This document shows, in pieces, positions 54,619 to 62,462 of a DNA stretch of 64,000 nt. The DNA is taken from assembly GCA_963976875.1 (NCBI GenBank), contig CAXBML010000002.1, positions 124,001 through 188,000 of the forward strand, in the 5' to 3' direction. The DNA comes from Berkiella_A sp963976875. Its GTDB lineage: Bacteria; Pseudomonadota; Gammaproteobacteria; Berkiellales; Berkiellaceae. A program made the translations under genes and the position numbers. The notes below the pieces were generated by a model. The model was not told the origin of the DNA and made no database searches. It saw nothing but the letters and a program-made list of their open reading frames with translations. Within the stretch, counting starts at the first letter, position 1. The number at the start of each line of letters is the position of its first letter.

Positions 54619-55158
54619 ATGAGTAATAGTTGTGTACGGTGTGGGATCATTGCAGTCATAGCAGCTGTTGCGCTGACTGGTTGTGCCAATAAATCTGGCA
54701 GCGGTGGATATGGTAGTGGTAGCAGCGGTGGTAGTAGTGATGATACTTATGCTGCGAGTACTTATGGTGCGGGTGATAGAGATGCTTTTGATGGTCGAAA
54801 TATGTCTAGAATGCAAAAGCAGCTTATTGCAAAAAGAACCTTCAGGTTTGGTTTTGATCGTTATGAAGTTTTACCACAAGATTATGATAATTTAAATGCG
54901 CATGCTCAGTATTTAAATAGCGATCAAAATCATATGGCTAGAATTGAAGGTCATACCGATGAGCAGGGTAGTCGTGAATATAATGTCGGTTTGGGCGAAC
55001 GTCGAGGCAATGCAGTGAGCAATTATCTGATTTCCCAAGGTGTGTCACCTAGTCAAATTCAAGTTGTGAGTTATGGGGAAGAAAAACCCGAAATGTTTGG
55101 CTCAGATGAATCAGCGTATAGTCAAAATCGTCGTGCGGTTATCGTGTACGAACGATAG
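54619..55158 (+). CDS. pal: Peptidoglycan-associated lipoprotein Pal
   Basis: Pal is an outer-membrane lipoprotein that holds peptidoglycan through its OmpA-like domain. The 179 residues have a lipobox LTGC with the lipidated cysteine at 22, a Gly/Ser-rich linker (about 24-45), and an OmpA-C domain with FGFDRYEVLP, IEGHTDEQGSREYNVGLGE and NRRAVIVYER. The Gly/Ser linker is longer than usual. GCAAGGAG precedes the ATG; cpoB follows after 30 bases. Confidence 0.97.
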   Translation: MSNSCVRCGIIAVIAAVALTGCANKSGSGGYGSGSSGGSSDDTYAASTYGAGDRDAFDGRNMSRMQKQLIAKRTFRFGFDRYEVLPQDYDNLNAHAQYLNSDQNHMARIEGHTDEQGSREYNVGLGERRGNAVSNYLISQGVSPSQIQVVSYGEEKPEMFGSDESAYSQNRRAVIVYER

Positions 55159-55188
55159 ACAACGTTTAATATATTTTAAGGTTAAGTT

Positions 55189-56412
55189 ATGATGCTAAAG
55201 CGCTCGTTTAGGTTGGGACTTCTTTGGGTAAGTTGTACCATGAGTATACCGCTCATGGCTCAGCTGCCGGAAGTTGAGTCATTGAGTAATGTGCCTGCTT
55301 GGGTCAATACAGAAGATAGTACTGAGTATGAGGCCACTGAACAGCGCTTTGAGTCATCATTTCAAAGTGAGCCTACTGAAAATATAGGTTTCCAAGAGCA
55401 ATATTCTAATCAGGATATAAATTCAAGCCAATCTGATGACAATCGTTATGCTGCGCCTGGTTCGGCGTGGTATCCAGTGAATTCACCAGACACTTCAGAT
55501 TTGTCAGGTTCAAATGTAAATTCTAATTCTAATTTTGGTGCTTTTAATCCTGTAGATAATAATGCCGGATACGAAATGGACACAACGCAATCGTATCAAC
55601 CTGCTGAAACGGGCGGAATATCTTCACAAGCAGCACAAGGCAGTCAGGATAAATTAACTGAAAAATTGGATCCCTCTAATCCAATGTTAAGTGTTTTTAA
55701 AAAAATGGAGGCATTGGTTCAAGAGGTTCAAGAGCTCAGAGGTAAGATTGAAGAGCAAAATTTTGTGATAGAGAACTTACAACAAAGCCAAAAAACTTTA
55801 TATTTAGATGTCGACCGGCGTTTAAGAGAAGGGGGCTCAGCAAAAGTCGGGTCATTGTCACCCGTCTCTGTTGCAGAGCATAATGCTGGGAGCTCCCAAG
55901 CAATGCAAGGCGGTGTCGATGCGCGCGTTGCGAGTCGTTTTGAATCAGACTCTGAGCAATCTGAGCAACATGCGATGTCTGCCTTTGATTTTTCAGGGGG
56001 AACAGCCTCCCAAGCGGCTCAAGCCGAAGAACAAGAAATATATCAACAAGCGTATCAATCCATTCAAAGTAAAGATTATGATGCGGCGCTCGCAGGCTTT
56101 AAATCATTAGTGAAAACCTACCCTAAAGGACAACATGCCCCCAATGCCTATTATTGGATGGGAGAAATCTATCTTGTACAAGGCGAGCTTGATTTAGCGG
56201 CTCATGCTTTTGACGAGGTGTACCAAGAGTTTCCACAGCATCCCAAAGCATCTGATGCTTTGCTAAAACTAGGTTATGTGGAATATGCCAAAGGGCAATG
56301 GATCCGCTCTAGAAATTTACTCGCACAAGTTAAAAGTCAATTTCCAAAATCTTCTTCTGCACGTTTAGCCGATACACGCCTACAAAGAATGCACCAAGAA
56401 GGTCGCATTTAA
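55189..56412 (+). CDS. cpoB: Cell-division coordinator CpoB (YbgF)
   Basis: CpoB links peptidoglycan synthesis with Tol-driven outer-membrane constriction. The 407-residue precursor has a signal peptide (about 1-25), a low-complexity Ser/Asn/Gln/Glu-rich region (about 30-160), a short coiled coil (about 175-210) and C-terminal TPR repeats (about 280-405; YQSIQSKDYDAALAGFKSLVKTYP is typical of the repeats). It is about 140 residues longer than the E. coli protein (263) because of the disordered region. It closes the tol-pal operon. Confidence 0.94.
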   Translation: MMLKRSFRLGLLWVSCTMSIPLMAQLPEVESLSNVPAWVNTEDSTEYEATEQRFESSFQSEPTENIGFQEQYSNQDINSSQSDDNRYAAPGSAWYPVNSPDTSDLSGSNVNSNSNFGAFNPVDNNAGYEMDTTQSYQPAETGGISSQAAQGSQDKLTEKLDPSNPMLSVFKKMEALVQEVQELRGKIEEQNFVIENLQQSQKTLYLDVDRRLREGGSAKVGSLSPVSVAEHNAGSSQAMQGGVDARVASRFESDSEQSEQHAMSAFDFSGGTASQAAQAEEQEIYQQAYQSIQSKDYDAALAGFKSLVKTYPKGQHAPNAYYWMGEIYLVQGELDLAAHAFDEVYQEFPQHPKASDALLKLGYVEYAKGQWIRSRNLLAQVKSQFPKSSSARLADTRLQRMHQEGRI

Positions 56413-56428
56413 TAACGACTCTACTTAA

Positions 56429-56503
56429 CGATAAGCGCAGCGAATCAGTTTCCTCTCCCAATACTGGGAGAGGACGGGCGTAGGCCTGGTGAGAGTTATA
56501 GAC
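56429..56503. repeat. CTCTCCCA-box intergenic repeat, family B, copy 2
   Basis: GATAAGCGCAGCGAATCAG, then CCTCTCCCA-ATAC-TGGGAGAGG, a short GGC-GTAGGCC stem and CTGGTGAGAGTTATAGAC. It starts 17 bases after the cpoB stop. The 389-base gap to the next gene is filled mainly by this unit, copy 3 and a promoter. Confidence 0.85.
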
Positions 56504-56549
56504 TATTCAAATTAATGGATACAAGCTGTGCTGGGGCAAAAAAGCATGT

Positions 56550-56621
56550 GATAAGCGAAGCGAATCAGTCCCTCTCCCAATTTTGGGAGAGGATGGTCGA
56601 AGACCAGGTGAGGGTTAATAG
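56550..56621. repeat. CTCTCCCA-box intergenic repeat, family B, copy 3
   Basis: Same layout and orientation as copy 2: GATAAGCGAAGCGAATCAG, CCTCTCCCA and TGGGAGAGG arms, GGTCGAAGACC hairpin, then AGGTGAGGGTTAATAGC. Substitutions in the hairpin (GTCGAAGAC against GGCGTAGGCC) keep pairing, suggesting the RNA or DNA fold is maintained. Confidence 0.85.
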
Positions 56622-56734
56622 CTGTGCCGATATAATGTAGCTAAATTCGCCTAGCGTTTCACCCCCCATTCATCAGAAAGAAGCCCAGGCCTTTTAACAT
56701 AACCAATTGAAAAACAATAAAATATAATCTCCTC

Positions 56735-56763
56735 TTGTCGGGAAAGGTTCAATATGCTATAGT
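56735..56763 (+). promoter_or_regulatory. Candidate sigma-70 promoter of the unknown membrane protein gene
   Basis: TTGTCG (56735-56740) and TATAGT (56758-56763) are separated by 17 bases, the optimal spacing, about 40 bases upstream of the ATG at 56802. Confidence 0.55.
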
Positions 56764-56801
56764 TCGTCACCTTACAAACTGCAAGGCTTATTGGAGAATT
56801 C

Positions 56802-57608
56802 ATGGCAACAGCAGGTCCAAACACCACGGGTAATCCCAAACCCCTACCTATTCTTGTTATGTTAAGACAATTAATAGCAATAGCAATGCGAGCTATTGTG
56901 GCAGGTACATTGTTAGCCATTGTTGCGCCTTTGTTTTCAAGCCTTATTACAGGCGTTCACCAATCTTTCTTTGGTCATTTATTTGCAAAGTCTATCTACC
57001 AACCTATGGTTTTAAAAGTGGCGAGTGTATTACCAACGGCCTTAGCGCCCATCGCGCCTTTTTTCCCTCTTTTTCCTTTGGGGTTCATCGTGGGCCATAA
57101 TTTGTATCAAAGATATGTCAGTACAAAATATCTTGGTAACAAAGAAGTGTACCAAAATATTCATTCTTCTTTGCCATGGGGCAGTATCATAGGCGTAGCG
57201 GCGGCTTTAACCATGTTTGGCGTTGGCGCGACTGCGTTGCAATGGAGTATTTTTGGGGGCGTGGCTGGCATATTAAAGATTGTTACCGACGAATATAACC
57301 AAATAGCGACGCAGAATAAACGTGCTCAGCAACAACAACAGCATTTGTCAGATGTGAAGCAAGCCGCAGAGGCTCGCAGAGCTAAGCGTTTAGCTCGATC
57401 AGTTGATGATGTTGATAACGTATTAGACACAGAGCAAGTGCAGCCTCCATTACCTCGCGGCATTGCTAGAGCGGCTGAAGAGCAAGTAGATCTCACTTCT
57501 TCTAGTCAAGCATCAAGTCAAATTGACGGGGCTGTTGCTAATGAGCAGCCACTAGTTGATGAGCAAACTGATAGAGTTTCAGGAACGCCTGCAGCTTTTA
57601 AAAAATAA
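56802..57608 (+). CDS. Hypothetical membrane protein with Gln-rich and acidic C-terminal half
   Basis: The 268-residue protein is not recognised. Two or three hydrophobic segments lie in the first 160 residues (about 24-50, 72-102 and 123-160; the last is GSIIGVAAALTMFGVGATAL and beyond), separated by short polar loops. The C-terminal third is hydrophilic, starts with a Gln run (NKRAQQQQQHL) and a basic patch (EARRAKRLAR), then becomes acidic and Ser/Gln-rich, probably disordered. There is no cleavable signal peptide. It has its own promoter-like sequence and GGAG five bases before the ATG, so it is likely expressed alone. Confidence 0.75.
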   Translation: MATAGPNTTGNPKPLPILVMLRQLIAIAMRAIVAGTLLAIVAPLFSSLITGVHQSFFGHLFAKSIYQPMVLKVASVLPTALAPIAPFFPLFPLGFIVGHNLYQRYVSTKYLGNKEVYQNIHSSLPWGSIIGVAAALTMFGVGATALQWSIFGGVAGILKIVTDEYNQIATQNKRAQQQQQHLSDVKQAAEARRAKRLARSVDDVDNVLDTEQVQPPLPRGIARAAEEQVDLTSSSQASSQIDGAVANEQPLVDEQTDRVSGTPAAFKK

Positions 57609-57633
57609 AAGTGCATTTAGTAATCATTTTCAC

Positions 57634-57661
57634 TTGTTTTTTATTTGTAATCCGGTATTAT
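57634..57661 (+). promoter_or_regulatory. Candidate promoter of tRNA-Lys
   Basis: TTGTTT (57634-57639) and TATTAT (57656-57661), 16 bases apart, lie directly upstream of the tRNA, whose 5' end is 15 bases after the -10 element. Confidence 0.45.
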
Positions 57662-57675
57662 TCCCATCTGGTTGT

Positions 57676-57751
57676 GGGCCGTTAGCTCAGTTGGTAGAGC
57701 AGTGGACTTTTAATCCATTGGTCGAAGGTTCAAGTCCTTCACGGCCCACCA
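57676..57751 (+). tRNA. tRNA-Lys (anticodon TTT)
   Basis: A 76-base cloverleaf with encoded CCA. The acceptor stem pairs GGGCCGT with ACGGCCC, the D arm is GCTCAGTTGGTAGAGC, the anticodon loop is CTTTTAA with anticodon TTT, and the T arm contains GGTTCAAGTCC. It closely resembles E. coli tRNA-Lys. It stands alone between the unknown membrane protein and the porin gene; no integrated element is seen at its 3' end. Confidence 0.98.
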
Positions 57752-57982
57752 TAAACCTTTTATATCCCTTCTTTTTGTGATTTTTATATCAATAAATTTT
57801 AAATTCCATTTAAAATAATTTAAAAAAAGTAAAAAAATTTTTTCAATACAGTGTACATTCTCCAATAGTATGCTAATCTATCCTTGATTGTTCAGGAATC
57901 GATGTTTTATCTTGCTTACTTTGTTCGGGTGGGATTGAAGTAGTTGTAAATGATCTGCACTACATTGAGTAAGCATACGGGT

Positions 57983-58014
57983 GAGGCGTAATAGTTAAGT
58001 AATTATTACATCTC
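57983..58014 (+). promoter_or_regulatory. Hairpin in the porin 5' leader
   Basis: GAG-GC-GTAATA pairs with TATTAC-AT-CTC around a ten-base loop, leaving a 2x2 internal loop. It lies 60 bases before the porin start, in the 323-base AT-rich gap after the tRNA, which has no other gene. A second, longer-range pairing (TGCTTACT at 57913 with AGTAAGCA at 57968) could enclose the region between. A -35/-10-like pair (TTGATT 57884, TATCTT 57908) is a weak promoter candidate. Confidence 0.4.
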
Positions 58015-58074
58015 ATAAAGAGTCCACCCTTTGGTTTTATCAAGTTCTAGGAAAAATAGGAAGGAACGTAATTT

Positions 58075-59088
58075 ATGAAAACAGCAATCAAGTTAACCTT
58101 TGGTACAATGCTTGTCGCAGCAATGGCTGCTCCAGCACAGGCAGATTTCGCTAGCCGTATCGCAGTAAACGGTACGCTAACTTACACAGAAGCAAGCAAC
58201 AATGGTTTAAGCGTTGGTGACACCTCGCCAGTTTTTGTTGCTGGGACTAACACAAGAACGGCTGAGTTTATCGATCCAGATATGGAGTTAGACTATGGCT
58301 TAGGTTTCACCTATAGAATGGGTGATAACTCTGATACGCGTCTATTCTTTGATTGGGATCGTTATGGCACAACCAGAGGTTCTGCAGTTCCTTTGTCTCA
58401 TAACCTTGGAAACGGAGTTGCCGCGGGTAATTTGTATTCTGGATCAGGCGAAGTGCAAACAGATTATGACCAATTCCGTTTTGGTGTGACTCACGCCTTA
58501 CATTTTGGTGATAAATTAGACTTAACTTTAAATGGTTTCTTTGATTACACAAACATCGAAAGAGATTTACATGAGTTTTCAGTAAACGCAACAACTGCTT
58601 TGACGCACTACCGTCATACACATGATGAAATGAGTGGTTGGGGTCCAGGTTTTGGTGCTATGGCACGTGTGACACCATTTGATGTTTGCCCTCAAGTGGG
58701 ACTATTTGGTGGTATGAACGGAACATTATTATATGTAGATAATGAGTTCAAACAGTATCAAAATACTAGCAATAATAACGTAAATGGATATGTTTTAGCG
58801 CCTGAAGATTCAAACTCTATGGTTGCTAAATTTGACGCTGAATTTGGTGTTGATTACCGTAAACTATTCCAAACCAGCTGGGCGCCTATTATGTTCCAAG
58901 CAGCACTAGGTTTACGTTATGACAATGCGGTTAATGCATTTAAAGGTGGAAACACACAGCTGAATGCCACTAATGTTCTTGCCGCAGGCGCAATAAACAC
59001 TGGTTATGCAGTAACAACAGGCTTACCAAGTGATTTCGGTCGTTTTGGACCATTCTTACGCTTCAGCATCGGTGGAGCAAACTCTTAA
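58075..59088 (+). CDS. Lpg1974-family pore-forming outer-membrane protein (Legionella MOMP-like)
   Basis: A beta-barrel porin of 337 residues. The signal peptide MKTAIKLTFGTMLVAAMAAPAQA is cleaved before DFASR. The mature part alternates barrel strands and loops: MELDYGLGFTYRMG, TRLFFDWDRYG, YDQFRFGVTHAL, GWGPGFGAMARVTPF and CPQVGLFGGMNGTLLYVDNEF, and ends with FGPFLRFSIGG. The pattern is that of the Legionella OMP family. AGGAA before the ATG, a long structured leader and a strong terminator after the gene suggest high expression as a major surface protein. Confidence 0.85.
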   Translation: MKTAIKLTFGTMLVAAMAAPAQADFASRIAVNGTLTYTEASNNGLSVGDTSPVFVAGTNTRTAEFIDPDMELDYGLGFTYRMGDNSDTRLFFDWDRYGTTRGSAVPLSHNLGNGVAAGNLYSGSGEVQTDYDQFRFGVTHALHFGDKLDLTLNGFFDYTNIERDLHEFSVNATTALTHYRHTHDEMSGWGPGFGAMARVTPFDVCPQVGLFGGMNGTLLYVDNEFKQYQNTSNNNVNGYVLAPEDSNSMVAKFDAEFGVDYRKLFQTSWAPIMFQAALGLRYDNAVNAFKGGNTQLNATNVLAAGAINTGYAVTTGLPSDFGRFGPFLRFSIGGANS

Positions 59089-59120
59089 GAAGGTTCCTTA
59101 CTAGAACAATCAAAGGGACA

Positions 59121-59149
59121 AAAGGGGAGCTTAGGCTCCCCTTTCTTTT
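59121..59149 (+). terminator. Rho-independent terminator after the porin gene
   Basis: A perfect ten-base stem (AAAGGGGAGC 59121-59130 with GCTCCCCTTT 59135-59144) and TTAG loop, followed by CTTTTGG. It lies 32 bases after the stop. Confidence 0.9.
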
Positions 59150-59168
59150 GGTTAAAATTTTAGGGTGT

Positions 59169-59452
59169 TTTAGCGCGCAGTGCCATTTTGCCCCCTTTGG
59201 AATCAAGGAGCGGCCGACGCATGTTTTCCGCTGTAGCGGAAGCGGCGGCGGATTTTTGAAAAATAATCATGCCGCCAGTATGCCGAGACATTCTCAGTAT
59301 TTGGGCAACATATGACAAAAGTAGGAAAGTTGTATTTGTTATAAAATAAATACGGTGATTTGCGAATATAAAAATCCCCCCGTTACATTCTTTACAAGAA
59401 CGTAACGAACCCCCTTTGATTCCAAAGTGGGCAAACGGCGCTGCGCGCCCAA
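59169..59452. repeat. Inverted-repeat element, family D (non-coding)
   Basis: Degenerate 41-base arms (59169-59209 and 59412-59452) share TTGATTCCAAAG and CTGCGCGC in inverted orientation and enclose about 200 bases. The interior holds a perfect hairpin TTCCGC-TGTA-GCGGAA (59226-59241) and GTTAC(A/G)TTCTT arms around TAC near 59391-59415. It fills most of the 423-base gap between the porin and tgt; no gene is seen within it. Confidence 0.65.
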
Positions 59453-59511
59453 GCGCTGTAGGTGGTATGGATGTTTGAACAGGTCTCTCATGTCTGGGTT
59501 GTGCTTTAGAT

Positions 59512-60684
59512 TTAAATCAACCCACTCAAAATATCATTTCTAAAATTCTGCATTTTACGCATCATAAAAGCCACATTGTGCGCGCTGGCCAAAGCAAGCA
59601 CCACAGGCTCTTTGGCTTTAAATAAATGATGGATATAGGCACGACTATAATTCTCGCATAGAGGACAAGGACAATCTTTGTCAACGGGGAAATGTTCATT
59701 TTTATGTGTTTGTCGTGAAATTTTAAGCGGGCCATCAAATGTAAATAAAATACCATGTCGTGCTGAACGCGTTGGATAAGCACTATCAAAGGTATCAATC
59801 CCTAATGGCACGCATCTATCTAGTGAGGGCAAATCACCTATGCCTAGCAAGTGTCTGGGTTTATCTTCGGGTAAGCAAGGGGTCGTGAGTTTGACGGTTT
59901 CATATAACTCGTCGATATCTTTGCCTAAGCTGCCGCCAATGGCGTGGCCATCAAAAGCTTCTTGTCCTAATATTTCACAGCTTTTTTGTCGCATACCCTT
60001 GTCGATTCGACCATGAATAACAGAATAAATAGCTTGGTTATTTTTATTTTTCAAATGTTCTTCTAGTGAGCGTTTTTCCCAGCGATGGGTTCGCTCAAAA
60101 GATTCTAAATGCTGTTTTTCGCTAACATGATAAGGTAACAGCTCATCTAATGGGATAATAATATCTGAGCCAAAAGATTTTTGCGCTTGTATAGAGGATT
60201 CTGGTGTAAGTTTTATTTTTTCGCCATTATAATAAGATCTAAAAATCACGCCTTCTTCAGTGACTTTTAATACTGAGCTATTGTAGCTTTTGGTGCCTTT
60301 GCTTTTTAATTCATTAGCCACACCGCCATAAGCCAAACTAAAAACCTGGAAACCGCCTGAGTCAGTAATGATAGGAGACTCTCTTTGGATAAATTCGTGT
60401 AAACCACCCGCTTCTTCTATTACTTTGGTACCTGGTTGCACCAATAGGTGGTAGGTATTGCAAAACATTAATTGCAGATTTAATTTATCAAGCTCATGGT
60501 TTGGTAAGGCTTTTAACGAGCCGTTAGTGCCTACAGCCACAAAGTTGGGTGTTTCAATAATGCCGTGTGGTGTATGAATGCGGCCAACACGCGCTTGTGA
60601 TTTTGTCGATTGATATGTAATTTCAAATTTAAAATCAGCTGGTAGTGTTTGTTCAGGTTGGGAGGATATTGGGTTTTTAATCAT
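59512..60684 (-). CDS. tgt: tRNA-guanine transglycosylase, Chlamydia-like (probably queuine-using)
   Basis: TGT swaps guanine 34 of tRNAs with GUN anticodons for preQ1 or queuine. The 390 residues retain catalytic Asp108 (TDSGGFQ), nucleophile Asp300 (GIDTFDSAYPTR) and the zinc ligands Cys338, Cys340, Cys343 and His369. The base-binding site differs from E. coli: DELLPYH (180-186) replaces DECTPYP, so a Cys becomes Leu182, and AIGGSLGKD replaces AIGGLAVGE. These changes match chlamydial TGT as I recall it, which prefers host queuine. The ATG overlaps the end of yhhQ by eight bases, so import and insertion genes are coupled. The specificity is inferred; the enzyme class is firm. Confidence 0.93.
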   Translation of the reverse strand: MIKNPISSQPEQTLPADFKFEITYQSTKSQARVGRIHTPHGIIETPNFVAVGTNGSLKALPNHELDKLNLQLMFCNTYHLLVQPGTKVIEEAGGLHEFIQRESPIITDSGGFQVFSLAYGGVANELKSKGTKSYNSSVLKVTEEGVIFRSYYNGEKIKLTPESSIQAQKSFGSDIIIPLDELLPYHVSEKQHLESFERTHRWEKRSLEEHLKNKNNQAIYSVIHGRIDKGMRQKSCEILGQEAFDGHAIGGSLGKDIDELYETVKLTTPCLPEDKPRHLLGIGDLPSLDRCVPLGIDTFDSAYPTRSARHGILFTFDGPLKISRQTHKNEHFPVDKDCPCPLCENYSRAYIHHLFKAKEPVVLALASAHNVAFMMRKMQNFRNDILSGLI

Positions 60685-61342
60685 GTTTTATTAATTTCTT
60701 ACTGGCTGAGGCAACAAAAGGTAAGCAGACAATGCATAGGCATTTTATTATATAGCTGACGATAAATATTTCCATCAAGGCCGATACAATGCCATACAGT
60801 CCAAACACGGTGAATAATGCGGTATCGAGCAATTGGCTAATCAAGATAGACATTGAGCTAGCAAATACCATGGGTATGTGGGGTAATTTTTTTCTGATAG
60901 CACCATAAAAGCGACTATCAAATTGTTGTACGATAAACGCGGTAATGATAGAGGCAATAATAATGCGGGGTGTGTGCATGAGTAGAGATTGATACATATC
61001 TTGAGCGTGATCATATTCACTCGGAATGTATGCAACATGAATTTGACTCATGATGGCAAAGAATACATAGCACGCAAAGCTGGCCCAAATGGCTTTTTGG
61101 GTTGCGCTTTTTCCGTGATATTCCTGTAATAAATTGAGCCCAAATAACCCACCCACGGCAAAAATATCACTGGCGGTGGCATTAAAGCCAAATAGGGTGA
61201 TTTGTTTTAAAACAAATAAATTAGCAATAAAGCCAACAAACACAATCCAAGCGATTAAGGCACTTTTACCCAGCCGTAAAAATATCCAGGCACAAGTAAT
61301 CACCAAAAATATGCTAGAAATAAAGAGCAAATTGTTAAACAT
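60677..61342 (-). CDS. yhhQ: Queuosine precursor transporter YhhQ (VUT family)
   Basis: YhhQ imports queuosine precursors through the inner membrane. The 221 residues have about six hydrophobic helices; family landmarks are NATASDIFAVGGLFGLNLLQEYHG (about residues 54-77) with conserved polar residues, and SQLLDTALFTVFGLYG near 168-183. It is upstream of tgt and overlaps it by eight bases. No preQ1 synthesis genes (queC, queD, queE, queF) are in the window. With the chlamydia-like TGT this points to salvage of queuine. Confidence 0.93.
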   Translation of the reverse strand: MFNNLLFISSIFLVITCAWIFLRLGKSALIAWIVFVGFIANLFVLKQITLFGFNATASDIFAVGGLFGLNLLQEYHGKSATQKAIWASFACYVFFAIMSQIHVAYIPSEYDHAQDMYQSLLMHTPRIIIASIITAFIVQQFDSRFYGAIRKKLPHIPMVFASSMSILISQLLDTALFTVFGLYGIVSALMEIFIVSYIIKCLCIVCLPFVASASKKLIKHD

Positions 61343-61461
61343 AGTGATATCGCTTAAGACTTCGAGAATTCAGGTTAGCAATCATACATCATTGCTAACC
61401 ACTAGCCAATATAGCTAGTGTTATTTTAGTAACTAATATAAGTTCGTATGTTAAAAATTAT

Positions 61462-61768
61462 TAGGGGCTGTTGACAATTCGCTGCGCTGCACAACTCCTG
61501 CGTGCCGTGGCTTGTCCACGGCATCCAGCTATTATCGTAGATGGTGCAGGATCATCTGTAGCTTAGACCAAAGCTCATCAGTGAGCATTCGTCTTACCAT
61601 TGCAAACTCGTGCTATTTTATTTTGCCGAATAAATTCTGCGATTTTGCTCTCATTAATCAATAAATTACAGCTAAAAGTGCTGATTTAGAAATTTAGATG
61701 CCTGGATGCCGTGGACAAGCCACGGCACGTAGGAGTTGTGCAGCGCAGCGAATTGTCAGCAGGCCCTA
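61462..61768. mobile_element. 307-bp MITE-like palindromic element with 67-base terminal inverted repeats, family A related
   Basis: The left arm (61462-61528) and right arm (61702-61768) are inverted copies with only three mismatches. The inner end of each arm has the hairpin GCCGTGG-CTTGT-CCACGGC followed by ATCCAG, the same design as family A at 9215 and 10027. The 173-base interior is AT-rich with no gene. It lies in the 571-base gap between yhhQ and ppa, which otherwise holds only a family B repeat. The size and long near-identical ends resemble a non-autonomous transposable element; no transposase is present. Confidence 0.75.
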
Positions 61769-61830
61769 GGGAAATTAATTATCAGGACATCCCTAACAAT
61801 GCAGTCAGCTTAATTATTTTTTTGTTATTT

Positions 61831-61900
61831 ATGAACGTAGTGAATTAATTCCTCTCCCAATAATGGGAGAGGACGGACGCAGTCCTGGTGAGGGTTAATC
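61831..61900. repeat. CTCTCCCA-box intergenic repeat, family B, copy 4
   Basis: GAACGTAGTGAATTAATT, then CCTCTCCCA-ATAA-TGGGAGAGG, a GGAC-GCA-GTCC hairpin and TGGTGAGGGTTAATC. It ends 14 bases from the ppa stop and could act in ppa termination. The left flank is more diverged than in copies 2 and 3. Confidence 0.8.
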
Positions 61901-61913
61901 TAAGTTGAAATTT

Positions 61914-62462
61914 TTAGTAAGGAGGCTTGTCTGGTGTGCTTTGGTAATTCTTAATACCTTCTAATATTTCTTGTTCAGCAGCGTCGCGATCTAACCAGCC
62001 TTCTAGTTTCACCCATTTTCCTGGCTCTAGGTCTTTATAATGTGTGAAAAAATGCGCAATTTGTTGTAGCAACAAAGGTGGCATATCTTTGGTATCATGC
62101 ACATTATCATAAATAGATGTCAGTGAACTAATTGGCACGGCTAGTATTTTTCTATCATGCCCAGCTTCATCTTCCATATTTAGCATACCAACGGGTCGAC
62201 ATCGAATGATGCTGCCACGGTTGACTGGCGTTGGTGTGACAACGAGTACATCAACGGGATCGCCATCAGCAGAGAGTGTTTTGGGTACGTAGCCATAGTC
62301 ACAAGGGTAATGCATACAAGTAGATAAGAAGCGATCAACAAATAAAGCGCCCGTGCCTTTGTCGACTTCATATTTTACTGGCTCGCTGTGAGCAGGGATT
62401 TCAATGATAACATTGATGTCTTTTGGTGCATTTTCACCAGCGTTCACTAAAGATAGGCTCAT
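61914..62462 (-). CDS. ppa: Soluble inorganic pyrophosphatase
   Basis: Ppa hydrolyses pyrophosphate from biosynthetic reactions in the cytoplasm. The 182 residues carry the family I landmarks IIEIPAHSEPVKYEVDKGTG, HYPCDYGYVPKTL and DGDPVDVLVV, the last with metal-binding aspartates. Length is standard. It is divergent from the membrane pyrophosphatase gene across 244 bases, so two pyrophosphate-consuming systems lie back to back. Confidence 0.97.
   Translation of the reverse strand: MSLSLVNAGENAPKDINVIIEIPAHSEPVKYEVDKGTGALFVDRFLSTCMHYPCDYGYVPKTLSADGDPVDVLVVTPTPVNRGSIIRCRPVGMLNMEDEAGHDRKILAVPISSLTSIYDNVHDTKDMPPLLLQQIAHFFTHYKDLEPGKWVKLEGWLDRDAAEQEILEGIKNYQSTPDKPPY

Noticed and set aside
57676..57751. 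tRNA-Lys as an integration site
   Set aside because: No duplicated tRNA 3' end or integrase follows it within the window.
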